Positions 9,011-18,285 of a DNA stretch of 64,000 bases are shown piece after piece (position 1 is the stretch's first letter; the number at the start of each line of letters is the position of its first letter). This DNA comes from Niallia alba (lineage in GTDB: Bacteria; Bacillota; Bacilli; Bacillales; Cytobacillaceae), in the NCBI RefSeq assembly GCF_012933555.1, contig NZ_JABBPK010000001.1, positions 1,032,001 through 1,096,000 of the forward strand, read 5' to 3'. The notes under the pieces were generated by a model that was not told the origin of the DNA, ran no database searches, and saw only the letters and a program-made list of their open reading frames with translations. Position numbers and translations under genes: made by a program.

Positions 9011-10489
9011 ATGGAATATTTACTAAATAGCGAGGAAATGAAAAGATGTGATTTAACTACGATTGAAAAGATTGGAATGCCCTCAATGGTTCTCATGGAA
9101 CGGGCAGCACTTTCCGTAATAGAGGAATTAGCATCTTTTGATTTAACGAAGGTGCTTATTGTATGTGGTTCTGGCAATAACGGAGCAGATGGCTATGCAG
9201 TAGCAAGATTGCTCCATTTACAAAAGATAGCGGTAGACATCTTATTTATAGGAAATGAACAGAAACGATCACCGGAAAACAACCAGCAAAAGAAAATAGC
9301 AGAGTATTATGGCGTGAAGTCGGTAAAGGATATAGAGATAAATCAATATACAACCATTATAGATGCCTTGTTTGGGATTGGATTGTCACGACCGTTATCA
9401 GGAAAGTATGCGGAGGTAATAACCAAAATAAATCAAATGAATGTAGAAGTTCTCTCTGTGGATGTTCCATCTGGTATTTCAGCGGATAACGGAAAAGTGA
9501 TGGGATGTGGCATAAAAGCGACAAAAACAGTGACGTTCGCGTTTAATAAAGTAGGATTGGTACTCTATCCTGGTGCAGCCTATGCCGGGATGGTAAAGGT
9601 TAAAGACATTGGGATAACAGAAGCAGGATTTGAAGAAGAATTTCCAAAAGTATATTCTTATACAATAGAGGATTTAGCTAAAATTCCTAAGCGTAACCCT
9701 TATTCGAATAAAGGTACATATGGAAAAATATTAGTAATTGCTGGCTCAAAAAATATGAGTGGAGCTGCTTATTTCTCTGCGAAAGCAGCTTATCGGATGG
9801 GAGTCGGCTTAGTAAGAATCGTGACACCAGAGGAGAATCGGCAAATAATCCAAAGCTTGCTACCAGAAGCCATTGTCACAACATATCAAAAAAAGCAGTT
9901 AGATGGAGACTGGTTAATGGACGCAATTAATTGGGCGAGTGTGATTGTCATTGGCCCTGGAATGGGTGGATCGGAGGAAGCTCATTATTTGTTAAGCAAG
10001 GTACTTTCGATTAGCGAAGTTCCGCTCGTGATCGACGCAGATGCAATAAATATCCTTGCTAAAGAGCCTGGGCTATTACAGCACAATAAGCAAAATATCA
10101 TTCTTACTCCACATATAGGAGAAATGTCTCGTCTCACCGATAAACCAATTTCCGAGATTGCAGAAAATATAATAGAGGTAGCGGAAAGATTTGCGAAAGA
10201 AAAGAAGTTAACTTGTGTATTAAAGGACGCAAGAACAATCGTCACAGAAGGAAACCGCGGCACTTATGTGAATACATCTGGAAATGATGGCATGGCAACG
10301 GGAGGTACAGGAGATGTATTAACAGGCGTGATTGCTGGCTTACTTGGACAAGGGCTAAGTGTTGTAGAAGCTGCTCGATTAGGGGTTTATATTCATGGGT
10401 TAGCAGGCGATGCAGCAGCAGCCAAAAAGGGGGCATATGGACTGCTGGCAGATGATGTGTGTGAAGCGATTAATGATGTGGTGAAATAG
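9011..10489 (+). CDS. nnr: bifunctional NAD(P)H-hydrate epimerase / ADP-dependent dehydratase
   Basis: This is a 492-residue fusion of the two enzymes that repair hydrated NADH and NADPH. The N-terminal YjeF_N epimerase domain (about 1-215) interconverts the R and S hydrates and shows the phosphate loop GSGNNGADGYAVARLL. The C-terminal ribokinase-like dehydratase domain (about 220-492) shows VIGPGMGGS and the nucleotide-binding GMATGGTGDVLTGVIAG. In B. subtilis, as I recall, the two activities are on separate proteins, while E. coli has this fused form. The hypothetical gene downstream starts 12 bases after its stop, so they are probably co-transcribed. Confidence 0.93.
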   Translation: MEYLLNSEEMKRCDLTTIEKIGMPSMVLMERAALSVIEELASFDLTKVLIVCGSGNNGADGYAVARLLHLQKIAVDILFIGNEQKRSPENNQQKKIAEYYGVKSVKDIEINQYTTIIDALFGIGLSRPLSGKYAEVITKINQMNVEVLSVDVPSGISADNGKVMGCGIKATKTVTFAFNKVGLVLYPGAAYAGMVKVKDIGITEAGFEEEFPKVYSYTIEDLAKIPKRNPYSNKGTYGKILVIAGSKNMSGAAYFSAKAAYRMGVGLVRIVTPEENRQIIQSLLPEAIVTTYQKKQLDGDWLMDAINWASVIVIGPGMGGSEEAHYLLSKVLSISEVPLVIDADAINILAKEPGLLQHNKQNIILTPHIGEMSRLTDKPISEIAENIIEVAERFAKEKKLTCVLKDARTIVTEGNRGTYVNTSGNDGMATGGTGDVLTGVIAGLLGQGLSVVEAARLGVYIHGLAGDAAAAKKGAYGLLADDVCEAINDVVK

Positions 10490-10501
10490 AGGAGGAATAG
10501 A

Positions 10502-11776
10502 ATGGATGCACGGCTAAAAGAGCTAGTTGATTTAACCAAAAAACAATGGGGACTAACCGATTATTATTTAGGAAGACATCGTTTGTTTCGACGTCTTATG
10601 CTGGCTGGCGAGACGATCTATTTCTTAAATATGGAATGGTTCCCTAATAAATATGCCAATTGGATAGATGAAGAGGAAAATCCAGCTGGTACAGCTTCCA
10701 TTGATATAAATATACACACGAAAGAGTTCCACTCCGCTATTTTTGTCCAAGGATTGACGTATGCAAAAAACGGTATTGTTTTTCCTAATAAAGATGTGGA
10801 AGAGGTAAAGGAGTGGCTTGCTAATTTCACAGGGTTAAAGATAGAGAAAGATTTTATTTGCAAAAAAAGAGCAGAACGAGAGCTATATTTTCAAGAGCAG
10901 TGGAATGGAGTGCCCTTATCTCCCTCTGTTTCTATCGAAGTAGAGTTTAATGAAAAGGGAGAGTTAACGTTTTATTCTCAAAATATAAGCGTATTATCGA
11001 AAAGGAAAGACTTAGAGGAAGAGTATACGCTATCGTTATCATCACCCATAGAGGCAATAGCAAGAGAGCAGGTCGTTTTAGCAAAATTCCCTCAAGATGA
11101 TGGTACTATTATCGTCTATGGTGTGGAAGAAACATTTATAAGAAACGATCAAAAAGGCACAGTTCCATTTATACTAGATAAGGGTATTCCCAAAATCGTA
11201 AACAAAGAAATAGTGTGGCAGAATACAAAGAGAGATAATTTTGAAAGAAAGTATTTACAGTGGGATGATGAAGTAAGTGTCGAGGATGCCTATTCAAGGG
11301 TACCACATCCAGACTCTTTGCCCATAACAGATGAGGAAGTAGAGAAATGTATGCAAGGAATAATCGAATTTTTGCAAATGAAGTATCCACATGAATCAGG
11401 TAAATGGATGCTAAAATATTTAAATAGAGAAAACTCCTATTTGCATGCCAATCTTGAGAAAGCTGCTTCCAAAAGCCTTTTTGCAGAAAAAATTCTTATA
11501 TTCCTTGATAATGAAGGAAATGTAATAAACTACATGGACAAAAAGGACTTATGGGATAAAATCATGGACACAAAGGACGATGAACAAAAAGAGATAAAAG
11601 TGAGCAAAGAAGAGGCTTATAATAAACTGAAGCCATATTTTACTTTAACGCCTTACTATGTGTTTGATTCAGGCGATAACAAGTGGGTACTATGCGGAAA
11701 ATTTGACTGTGATTACTTTGTCGATGTGGAAAGTGGAGAAGTCAGCAGGCTAGAGGATTCTTTTTTGATTTATTAA
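10502..11776 (+). CDS. hypothetical protein, possibly YcdB/YcdC-repeat type
   Basis: This 424-residue protein has no signal peptide or membrane helix that I can see. It looks like two related halves: an N-terminal half beginning with a helix and a WFPNKYANWIDEE segment, and a C-terminal half with EAYNKLKPYFTLTPYYVF and DCDYFVDVESGEV. Alternating short beta strands and PSVSIEVEFNEKGELTFYS recall the YcdB/YcdC repeated domain of Bacillus, but I am not certain. A GAGGAATAG ribosome site precedes the ATG, and the gene follows nnr by 12 bases. No function is assigned. Confidence 0.75.
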   Translation: MDARLKELVDLTKKQWGLTDYYLGRHRLFRRLMLAGETIYFLNMEWFPNKYANWIDEEENPAGTASIDINIHTKEFHSAIFVQGLTYAKNGIVFPNKDVEEVKEWLANFTGLKIEKDFICKKRAERELYFQEQWNGVPLSPSVSIEVEFNEKGELTFYSQNISVLSKRKDLEEEYTLSLSSPIEAIAREQVVLAKFPQDDGTIIVYGVEETFIRNDQKGTVPFILDKGIPKIVNKEIVWQNTKRDNFERKYLQWDDEVSVEDAYSRVPHPDSLPITDEEVEKCMQGIIEFLQMKYPHESGKWMLKYLNRENSYLHANLEKAASKSLFAEKILIFLDNEGNVINYMDKKDLWDKIMDTKDDEQKEIKVSKEEAYNKLKPYFTLTPYYVFDSGDNKWVLCGKFDCDYFVDVESGEVSRLEDSFLIY

Positions 11777-11840
11777 CTAAGTGTGTCACTACTTATAAAA
11801 ACAAACAGCAAAGACTTTTTAAACACAAGGAGGAAGAAAA

Positions 11841-13508
11841 ATGGACTCTTCCCTAGAATTACAAATGCTCATTCAATTATTTGAACGAGCTGCCCTTTTA
11901 CTGATAACCTTATTTTTTATGACGAGAGTACCGAAATTTAAAGAAACCTTGCAAAAGGATCATCACTCTCCAACAGAACTAACATTAATCACGCTGATAT
12001 TTTGTGCTTTCGCCTTATTTGGTACCTATTCTGGAATCCAAGTAGAAGGTTCTATTGTGAATATCCGCACAATTGCGATTATGTCAGGCGGTATCCTCTT
12101 TGGTCCATGGGTTGGAATTGTGACTGGAATTGTATCAGGCGTGCATCGTTACTTAATTGATATTGGCGGCGTAACCTCTGTCCCCTGTTTAATTACAAGT
12201 ATTCTTGCAGGGATAGTATCAGGTTATATACATTATCGAGTGAAAAAGAATAGTCGTTGGATATATGGGATAGTCGCTGGAATGCTATGTGAAATGTTAA
12301 CTATGATTCTGATTTTACTTATGGCAGACCCCTTCGATTTAGGGGTAGACATTGTGTCAAAAATTGCCTTACCAATGATTTTAGGACAAGGCAGTATCGG
12401 GTTAATTGTCTTAATGATTGCTAGTGTAGAAGGAGAAAAGGAAAGAATCGCAGCACAGCAGGCACAGCTAGCCCTTAATATTGCTAATAAAACATTACCT
12501 TATTTTCGTTCTATTAATGGCAATTCATTGCGTACGATTTGTACAATTATAAAAGAAGATATCCGGGCGGATGCAGTAGCTATTACCGATACAAAGGATG
12601 TTCTTGCCTATGTTGGATTTGGAGAAGAAAAATACAAGATTGGCCAAGAGATTATCAGTGACTTAACGAAGGAAACGGTCCGAAGTGGTAAGATTACAAT
12701 TCGAAATAATATCGCTGATCACCATACCCCACAGATTCATTGTTTATTGGTCATTCCGCTGGAAGAAAGAGGCGTTGTAACCGGTACTTTGAAAATCTAT
12801 TACCGAAAAGCCTATACGATTACCTATACATTGCAGACAATGGCAATTGGGTTGGCACAAATTATCTCGACGCTTATGGAAGTATCGAGAGTGGAGCAAA
12901 TGAAAGAAGAAGCAAATAAGGCGGAACTAAAAGCATTACAAACAAAAATCAATCCTCATTTCTTATTTAATGCGCTAAACGCGATTGCATCGACTACTCG
13001 TCGTGATCCAGAAAAAGCTCGAGAATTGATTATTAATTTGTCTGGTTATATGCGTTACAACTTAGAGGTAGGGGAAGAGCTTATTGATATCCAGCTAGCC
13101 CTAAAACAAGTAAAAGACTATATTCAAATTGAAAAGGCTCGATTTGGAAATCGACTACAAGTGAACTATGAGATAGATGATACACATATCAAGCTCCCAA
13201 GTCTTCTTATTCAACCTTTAGTAGAAAATGCGGTTGTGCACGGAATTTTAAAACGAAAAGGTCCGGGAGTAGTGACAATATCAGTCAAAGATTTAGGAGA
13301 AACGGTAAGAGTAAGTGTACGAGACACTGGTGAAGGAATTGCTCAGGATGTGATTAATCGTTTAGCAAAAGATGAAGTATCATCAAAACAAATCGGTTTA
13401 ACGAATGTCCATCAACGAGTAAAATTAACATATGGAACAGGCTTAGTCATTCGCAGATTAGAGCCAGGGACGGAAGTTTATTTTGATATAACGAAGGAGA
13501 TAGCATGA
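11841..13508 (+). CDS. lytS: LytS-type sensor histidine kinase
   Basis: This 555-residue membrane kinase has the LytS/YpdA/BtsS layout: a 5TM LYT receptor domain (about 1-195), a GAF-like domain (about 215-345), a phospho-acceptor region with [15 protein letters not shown] (about 371-385), and an ATPase domain with LVENAVVHG and DTGEGI. In this family the known signal is extracellular pyruvate (B. subtilis LytST, E. coli YpdAB and BtsSR); older work links LytS to murein hydrolase control. The gene overlaps lytT by 4 bases (ATGA), and an OFA-type transporter follows, which favours the pyruvate role. An AAGGAGGAAG site precedes the ATG. Confidence 0.92.
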   Translation: MDSSLELQMLIQLFERAALLLITLFFMTRVPKFKETLQKDHHSPTELTLITLIFCAFALFGTYSGIQVEGSIVNIRTIAIMSGGILFGPWVGIVTGIVSGVHRYLIDIGGVTSVPCLITSILAGIVSGYIHYRVKKNSRWIYGIVAGMLCEMLTMILILLMADPFDLGVDIVSKIALPMILGQGSIGLIVLMIASVEGEKERIAAQQAQLALNIANKTLPYFRSINGNSLRTICTIIKEDIRADAVAITDTKDVLAYVGFGEEKYKIGQEIISDLTKETVRSGKITIRNNIADHHTPQIHCLLVIPLEERGVVTGTLKIYYRKAYTITYTLQTMAIGLAQIISTLMEVSRVEQMKEEANKAELKALQTKINPHFLFNALNAIASTTRRDPEKARELIINLSGYMRYNLEVGEELIDIQLALKQVKDYIQIEKARFGNRLQVNYEIDDTHIKLPSLLIQPLVENAVVHGILKRKGPGVVTISVKDLGETVRVSVRDTGEGIAQDVINRLAKDEVSSKQIGLTNVHQRVKLTYGTGLVIRRLEPGTEVYFDITKEIA

Positions 13509-14233
13509 AAGCAATTATTGTAGAGGATGAAATACCAGCAAAAGAAGAATTAGAATACTTAATTCAAACACATAGCAATATGGAGATTGTTGCTTCTTTT
13601 GAGGACGGCCTAGATGTGCTTAAATTTTTACAAGCAGAAGAAGTCGATGCGATTTTCTTGGATATTAATATTCCTTCTTTAGACGGAATGCTTTTGGCAA
13701 GCAATATTAGTAAATTTGCGAAAAAGCCTTATATTATTTTTACGACAGCTTATAAAGAGCATGCAGCACAGGCGTTTGAATTAGAGGCATTCGATTATAT
13801 TCTGAAGCCGTATGAAGAAAAGCGTATTGCGGCAATGCTTACCAAACTAGAAACGGCTTTTCAAAAAGACACCGGTGGGGCAGAAGAAGTGACAATAGAG
13901 GTAAATCGCCGTATTAACTTGCGTAAAAATGAAAATATTATTGTAACAGATGTTAATGATATTTATTATGCAGAGGCAAGCGAAAAAGTAACATTAGTTT
14001 ATACCAAATCAGAAGAATATATGATGCCAATGAGTATCTCTGATTTTCACAGTAAGTTGCCACAGGATACTTTTTTCCGCTGTCATCGATCTTATACGGT
14101 GAACCTCTCGAAAATCCATGAAATTGTGCCATGGTTTAATCATACGTATCTAGTCAGATTAAAGGACATAAAGGCAGAAATCCCTGTTAGTAGAAGTAAA
14201 GCAAAAGAGTTTCGACAAATTATGCATCTGTAA
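13505..14233 (+). CDS. lytT: LytTR-family response regulator
   Basis: This 242-residue cytosolic response regulator is partnered with the overlapping lytS. The receiver domain shows the acidic pair in VEDE, the phosphorylated Asp53 in AIFLDINIP, and the lysine in ILKPYEE. A LytTR DNA-binding domain (about 137-240) follows, with [15 protein letters not shown] as its signature. LytTR proteins bind direct repeats spaced by about two helical turns. Such a repeat starts 2 bases after this gene's stop and lies in front of the OFA transporter gene, its likely target. Confidence 0.93.
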   Translation: MKAIIVEDEIPAKEELEYLIQTHSNMEIVASFEDGLDVLKFLQAEEVDAIFLDINIPSLDGMLLASNISKFAKKPYIIFTTAYKEHAAQAFELEAFDYILKPYEEKRIAAMLTKLETAFQKDTGGAEEVTIEVNRRINLRKNENIIVTDVNDIYYAEASEKVTLVYTKSEEYMMPMSISDFHSKLPQDTFFRCHRSYTVNLSKIHEIVPWFNHTYLVRLKDIKAEIPVSRSKAKEFRQIMHL

Positions 14234-14234
14234 T

Positions 14235-14265
14235 TACCATTCATTCCGAATAAAGGGCATTTCAT
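14235..14265 (+). promoter_or_regulatory. YpdB-like LytTR binding site (direct repeat)
   Basis: TACCATTCAT, an 11-base spacer, then GGCATTTCAT. From memory, E. coli YpdB binds two direct repeats of GGCATTTCAT with an 11-base spacer upstream of yhjX. The second half here is identical to that motif; the first matches at 6 of 10 positions with TTCAT intact. The 21-bp centre-to-centre distance puts both halves on one face of the helix. That LytT binds here is inference. Confidence 0.6.
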
Positions 14266-14297
14266 TCTGATACCGGTTTCAAAAGTCTTTCAAGCGG

Positions 14298-14303
14298 TAT
14301 AAT
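14298..14303 (+). promoter_or_regulatory. -10 box of the OFA transporter promoter
   Basis: A perfect TATAAT stands 32 bases downstream of the direct repeat. The -35 position holds no good TTGACA match, as expected for an activator-dependent promoter. The bound activator would sit just upstream of the -35 region. Confidence 0.55.
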
Positions 14304-14383
14304 TTAACTATAAATAGAAAGCATAAGCAACCTTTTATAGTAGAAAATACAGTTTATAAACCGTGTAGAAAGAGGAGATCGGA

Positions 14384-15616
14384 ATGAAAGAACGAAACGG
14401 AAATCGCCTTCTTATCGTTATTGGTACAATTATTGTTCAAATGGGGCTAGGGACAATTTATACGTGGAGCTTATTCAATCAGCCCCTCGTTGATAAATTT
14501 GGATGGGATTTGAGCGCAACCGCAATCACTTTTTCCATTACCAGCTTTGCCCTAGCATTCGCAACCCTTTTTGCCGGAAAAATTCAAGATAAATTGGGTC
14601 TGCGTCGCTTAATTGCCTTTGCTGGGATTATGCTTGGCGGGGGATTAATGTTAACTTCTCAAGTATCATCTTTATCGATGCTTTATCTTATAGCAGGCGT
14701 ATGTGTTGGTTTTGCAGACGGGACTGCTTATATTACTTCTTTATCAAATTTAATTAAATGGTTCCCTGAGAAGAAAGGTCTAATATCAGGTATTTCTGTA
14801 GGAGCGTATGGAACCGGTAGCTTAGTGTTTAAATATATAAATACAAGTTTAATCGCATCTTATGGTGTTTCAACAGCCTTCTTAATTTGGGGAATTATCG
14901 CTTTAACGATGGTTGTCGGCGGATCATTCCTTTTAAAAGAAGCACGGGAAGTAGAAACAACTACAACTTCTTTAGCGCCAGAGCAAAAGAATTATACAGT
15001 CAAAGAAATGCTAAAAACAAAGCAAGCATATTTACTCTTTGTGATTTTCTTTACTGCATGTATGAGTGGATTATATTTAATCGGAATTGTAAAAGATATT
15101 GGTGTTAGCTTAGCAGATTTAGATGTAGCGACAGCTGCCAATGCCGTTGCTTTAGTTGCTATATTCAATACAATCGGACGTATTATACTTGGAGCGTTAT
15201 CTGATAAAGTAGGTCGAATAAAAGTAGTTTCTGGAACATTAGTCGTAACAGCTGTAGCAGTAACTGTTTTAAATGTAGTTCCATTAAGCTTCCCATTATT
15301 CTTTGCTTGTGTAGCAGCAATCGCGTTCTGTTTCGGAGGCGTAATTACCGTATACCCTGCCATCATTGCTGATTTCTTTGGCTTAAAAAATCAAAGCAAA
15401 AACTATGGAATAATCTATCAAGGCTTTGGGTTTGGAGCATTAGCCGGCTCTATGATCGCAGCAGTACTCGGAGGATTTCATGCAACCTTTACAGTAATAT
15501 CTGTTTTATGTGTTATTTCTTTCGTAATTACTTTAATTATAAAGCCGCCATTTATGGAACCAGAACCAAAAGAGAAAAAGCAGCCACAACCTAAATTGGT
15601 AAATCGTCTTGGATAA
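14384..15616 (+). CDS. OFA-family MFS transporter (YhjX-like)
   Basis: This 410-residue, twelve-helix major facilitator protein belongs to the oxalate/formate antiporter group. It starts with IVQMGLGTIYTWSLFNQPL, a helix-1 signature shared with OxlT and E. coli YhjX. Motif A appears as GKIQDKLGLRR and again as GALSDKVGRIK, and ADGTAYITSL lies in helix 4. E. coli yhjX is the main target of YpdAB and is linked to pyruvate. Here the gene follows lytST with a YpdB-like repeat between, so import or exchange of pyruvate or a related carboxylate is the best guess. A GAGGAGATC site precedes the ATG; a terminator follows. Confidence 0.87.
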   Translation: MKERNGNRLLIVIGTIIVQMGLGTIYTWSLFNQPLVDKFGWDLSATAITFSITSFALAFATLFAGKIQDKLGLRRLIAFAGIMLGGGLMLTSQVSSLSMLYLIAGVCVGFADGTAYITSLSNLIKWFPEKKGLISGISVGAYGTGSLVFKYINTSLIASYGVSTAFLIWGIIALTMVVGGSFLLKEAREVETTTTSLAPEQKNYTVKEMLKTKQAYLLFVIFFTACMSGLYLIGIVKDIGVSLADLDVATAANAVALVAIFNTIGRIILGALSDKVGRIKVVSGTLVVTAVAVTVLNVVPLSFPLFFACVAAIAFCFGGVITVYPAIIADFFGLKNQSKNYGIIYQGFGFGALAGSMIAAVLGGFHATFTVISVLCVISFVITLIIKPPFMEPEPKEKKQPQPKLVNRLG

Positions 15617-15629
15617 GTGAAAATGAAAG

Positions 15630-15679
15630 AGCCCGCAAATGTTAAAACTAATTTTACATTTGCGGAGCTTTTTTTTTTT
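15630..15679 (+). terminator. Rho-independent terminator
   Basis: AGCCCGCAAATGT and ACATTTGCGGAGCT form the stem, followed by a run of T. It ends the transporter unit. The stretch from 15680 to 15965 is AT-rich and holds only upstream sequence of xpaC. Confidence 0.9.
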
Positions 15680-15965
15680 ACGTTTTCCACATTCAACCAA
15701 ATAAAAGAGAAAACATGAAACATGTGCTTAGATTTGATAGAATAAAAGGATCAAATCATTTTTTTATGCTTTTCCACATACACATAATTTAAAGGAAACA
15801 CAACAAAATACGTCTTTAGTCGTAGACAATATTCCATTTAAAGTCTATAGCAAGAAATAGCTTGCTTACGTTAAAATAGAATTAAATAAAATGTGAATTT
15901 TTGAAACAAATGATGAAATGAAACGTATAAAAAATAAAGGAATACGAAGGCAGGAGTCGATTATA

Positions 15966-16622
15966 GTGAACTCATTTTTAATGTTTTTAGTCCGAACAGG
16001 CATTTCTTTTCCTGTAGGTGCTTTAACATGGCTAATCAGTTATGTGGCGTTTGACCAATATTTCATCCTTTCCGTTGTATATGGAGTCGTGGCAACTGGT
16101 GTTTCCTATGTTATCTCAGACGGAGTAATCAAACATCAATTAATAGCAAGGCAAGGATTATCAAGGAAAGAATATAAATTTATTCAAACACAATTGAAGG
16201 AAGCGAATGAGAAAATTGGTCGGTTAAACCGACATGTATTTTCCATCCGTCATTTTCCGTCTTTTAAACAAAGAATAGATTTAATGCGTGTAACAAAGAA
16301 AATTTATCGATTAACGAAGGAAGAACCACGCCGTTTTTATAAAGCGGAAAAATTCTATTATTCTCACTTAGATTCATTAGTGGAAATTGCGGAGAAATAT
16401 GCGCTATTATCAGCACAGCCCAAAAAGAACCGAGCACTGCAGGCAACGTTAAATGATACGAGAAGAACATTGGAGCAACTTTCAAGAACGCTAGAAGACG
16501 ATCTTCATGAAATACTGTCAGATGATATTGATGATTTACATTTTGAGTTAGATGTCGTAAAGCATACTTCTTATAAGGAGAAAGACACGGAGTTGTTAGA
16601 TGAAAGCAGGCGACCTAAATGA
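15966..16622 (+). CDS. xpaC: XpaC-family protein (5-bromo-4-chloroindolyl phosphate hydrolysis family)
   Basis: This is a membrane-anchored protein of about 218 residues. Two N-terminal helices (about 3-50) precede a charged, helical cytosolic part with RRTLEQLSRTLEDDLHEI. It matches XpaC of Bacillus, named for hydrolysis of a chromogenic phosphate; its true role is unknown. The frame is open from an ATG at 15918, but no ribosome site is seen there, while CAGGAG stands 9 bases before the GTG at 15966, so I prefer that start. It overlaps the next gene by 4 bases, the same xpaC-yaaN pairing as in B. subtilis. Confidence 0.8.
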   Translation: MNSFLMFLVRTGISFPVGALTWLISYVAFDQYFILSVVYGVVATGVSYVISDGVIKHQLIARQGLSRKEYKFIQTQLKEANEKIGRLNRHVFSIRHFPSFKQRIDLMRVTKKIYRLTKEEPRRFYKAEKFYYSHLDSLVEIAEKYALLSAQPKKNRALQATLNDTRRTLEQLSRTLEDDLHEILSDDIDDLHFELDVVKHTSYKEKDTELLDESRRPK

Positions 16623-17755
16623 CAGATGGACGGCAAAAGAACATAATTACAGATGATTATTTCTCTGATCCTTTAGGAGAAAGCAATAATTTGTTCGTTC
16701 AAAAAGGCGAAACAGCAGAAACTGTTCGCCTTATTGATGTTTTATCACCTGAAAATCAAAAACGGGCATATGAACTTGCGAACAAACTTGATCCAACCAA
16801 TCACCGATCAATGATTGCTTACGGGGCAGAAGCCCAGAAGAAATTGCTGTCCTTCTCTCATATGATGATTGAGCACGTACAGCGAAAAGATGTTGGAGAA
16901 GTCGGTAATATTGTTGGTGAATTAATGGAGAAGCTAAATGAAATAAATCCAGATGATTTACGTGTCAAAAAGAAAGGATTTTTTCGAAGACTATTTAGCA
17001 AGCCTTCAAAAAGTGTCCATGAAGTCCTTTCTAATTACCAGAAGGCTAGCGCTCAAATCGATCGCATGAGTGTGCGTCTCGAGCGCAGTAAAAATGTACT
17101 GACTGCAGACATTCATTTACTAGAACAACTGTATGAAAACAACAAAAATTATTTTCAAGATCTGAACATATATATTGCAGCAGCGGAAATGAAATATGAG
17201 GAAATGACGGTAAGGCTTATTCCGGAACAAAAAAAGCTGGCAGAGGAATCCGGTGACCGAATGAAACTGCAAGAGGTAAATGATATAATTCATTTCGCTG
17301 AATTACTCGAAAAACGGATTTATGATTTAAAAGTAAGCAGAGAAATTACAATACAAACAGCTCCACAAATTCGACTGATTCAGCATACAAATCGCACGGT
17401 CATTGATAAAATTCAGTCATCCATCATGACATCGATTCCATTGTGGCGAAATCAAGTTTCTATTGCTTTAACTTTATTAAGACAACGTCATGCAATTGAA
17501 TCGCAAACAAAAATGAGTGCAAATAGGCTTGAGACCAATGTGCAGGAGATGGCAAAAATCGCAAATGAAAATCGTCCAGCAATGTTGGAAATAGAATCAT
17601 TAAAAGAAACCCAGCATAAATTGATGAGTTCATTAGAAGAGACGTTACATATGCAAGAAGAAGGAAAGCAAAAACGAAATCAGGCAGAACAAGAAATCGT
17701 TCAAAGAGAAGGTAATTTAAAACAAGCATTAAATACGGCAAACGATAGGTATTAA
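16619..17755 (+). CDS. yaaN: TelA / toxic anion resistance family protein (YaaN-like)
   Basis: This 378-residue, almost entirely helical cytosolic protein fits the TelA family, named for tellurite resistance. The family block VIDKIQSSIMTSIPLWRNQVSIAL lies near residues 262-285 and a coiled coil rich in glutamine and glutamate forms the C-terminus. It overlaps xpaC by an ATGA, so the two are co-translated. Its last codons (17748-17755) coincide with the outer end of the inverted repeat of the mobile element described next, so the element may have inserted at or just past its end. Confidence 0.88.
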   Translation: MTDGRQKNIITDDYFSDPLGESNNLFVQKGETAETVRLIDVLSPENQKRAYELANKLDPTNHRSMIAYGAEAQKKLLSFSHMMIEHVQRKDVGEVGNIVGELMEKLNEINPDDLRVKKKGFFRRLFSKPSKSVHEVLSNYQKASAQIDRMSVRLERSKNVLTADIHLLEQLYENNKNYFQDLNIYIAAAEMKYEEMTVRLIPEQKKLAEESGDRMKLQEVNDIIHFAELLEKRIYDLKVSREITIQTAPQIRLIQHTNRTVIDKIQSSIMTSIPLWRNQVSIALTLLRQRHAIESQTKMSANRLETNVQEMAKIANENRPAMLEIESLKETQHKLMSSLEETLHMQEEGKQKRNQAEQEIVQREGNLKQALNTANDRY

Positions 17756-17803
17756 AAAAGGCTGATAAAATGTCTAACGGGTTCGGTATTAAGGTAGAAA
17801 AAT
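17748..17803 (+). repeat. left terminal inverted repeat
   Basis: The order is GGTATTAAAAAAG, GCTGATAAAATG, TCTAACGGGTTCGG, then TATTAAGGTAGAAAAATT. It aligns with the reverse complement of the right end with small indels and roughly 80 percent identity by eye. Confidence 0.75.
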
Positions 17804-17822
17804 TAAATATGTAATATAATTA

Positions 17823-17860
17823 GGACTCTAATTCATATATGAATTGGAGTTCTTTTATTT
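17823..17860 (+). terminator. hairpin with T-rich tail inside the left end
   Basis: ACTCTAATTCATA and TATGAATTGGAGT form a near-perfect stem followed by TCTTTTATTT. It could terminate xpaC-yaaN transcription before it enters the element. The remaining bases to 18033 hold the upstream region of the accessory gene. Confidence 0.65.
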
Positions 17861-18033
17861 GTTTATATATAGGCATTTTACTAAGTTTATAATCTAAATT
17901 CGTATAAAAATTAGCATATAAATTGGTAGAAGTCTTCTGACCAGCAGACAGTCTCCAATTACTGTGTTAAAATGTGTGCTAATTGGACATACTAATTGTA
18001 TGAACAATTTTAGAATACGGAGGACGATAAGAA

Positions 18034-18285
18034 TTGAAGTTTATAAAGCCTAAAAACAACAAAGCAGAAAACGTAGATTGGCTTATATCCGAACGAGTGC
18101 GAGCTATCGTCAAGACCTACGCAGAATATACGGAGTATAGTGAAAGCGAAGTCGTTGATATGTTGCTGCTCAATATTTTAGATGATAAAGATTTTATAAA
18201 ATGGATTGAAAACAGACGTAATAATCGGCGGATTGTGAAGCAATTGGAAATTGAGGATTTAGTGGAGACTGATAAAATTGTCTAA
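18034..18285 (+). CDS. small accessory protein of the mobile element
   Basis: This is an 83-residue protein starting at TTG, 9 bases after ACGGAGGACG. It is helical and highly charged, with SERVRAIVKTYAEYTEYSESEVVDML and then NRRNNRRIVKQLEIED; the spacing recalls a ribbon-helix-helix or similar small DNA-binding protein. It overlaps the transposase frame by 8 bases, so the two are translationally coupled. A role as regulator or partner of the transposase is inference from position. I do not recognise the family. Confidence 0.6.
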   Translation: MKFIKPKNNKAENVDWLISERVRAIVKTYAEYTEYSESEVVDMLLLNILDDKDFIKWIENRRNNRRIVKQLEIEDLVETDKIV

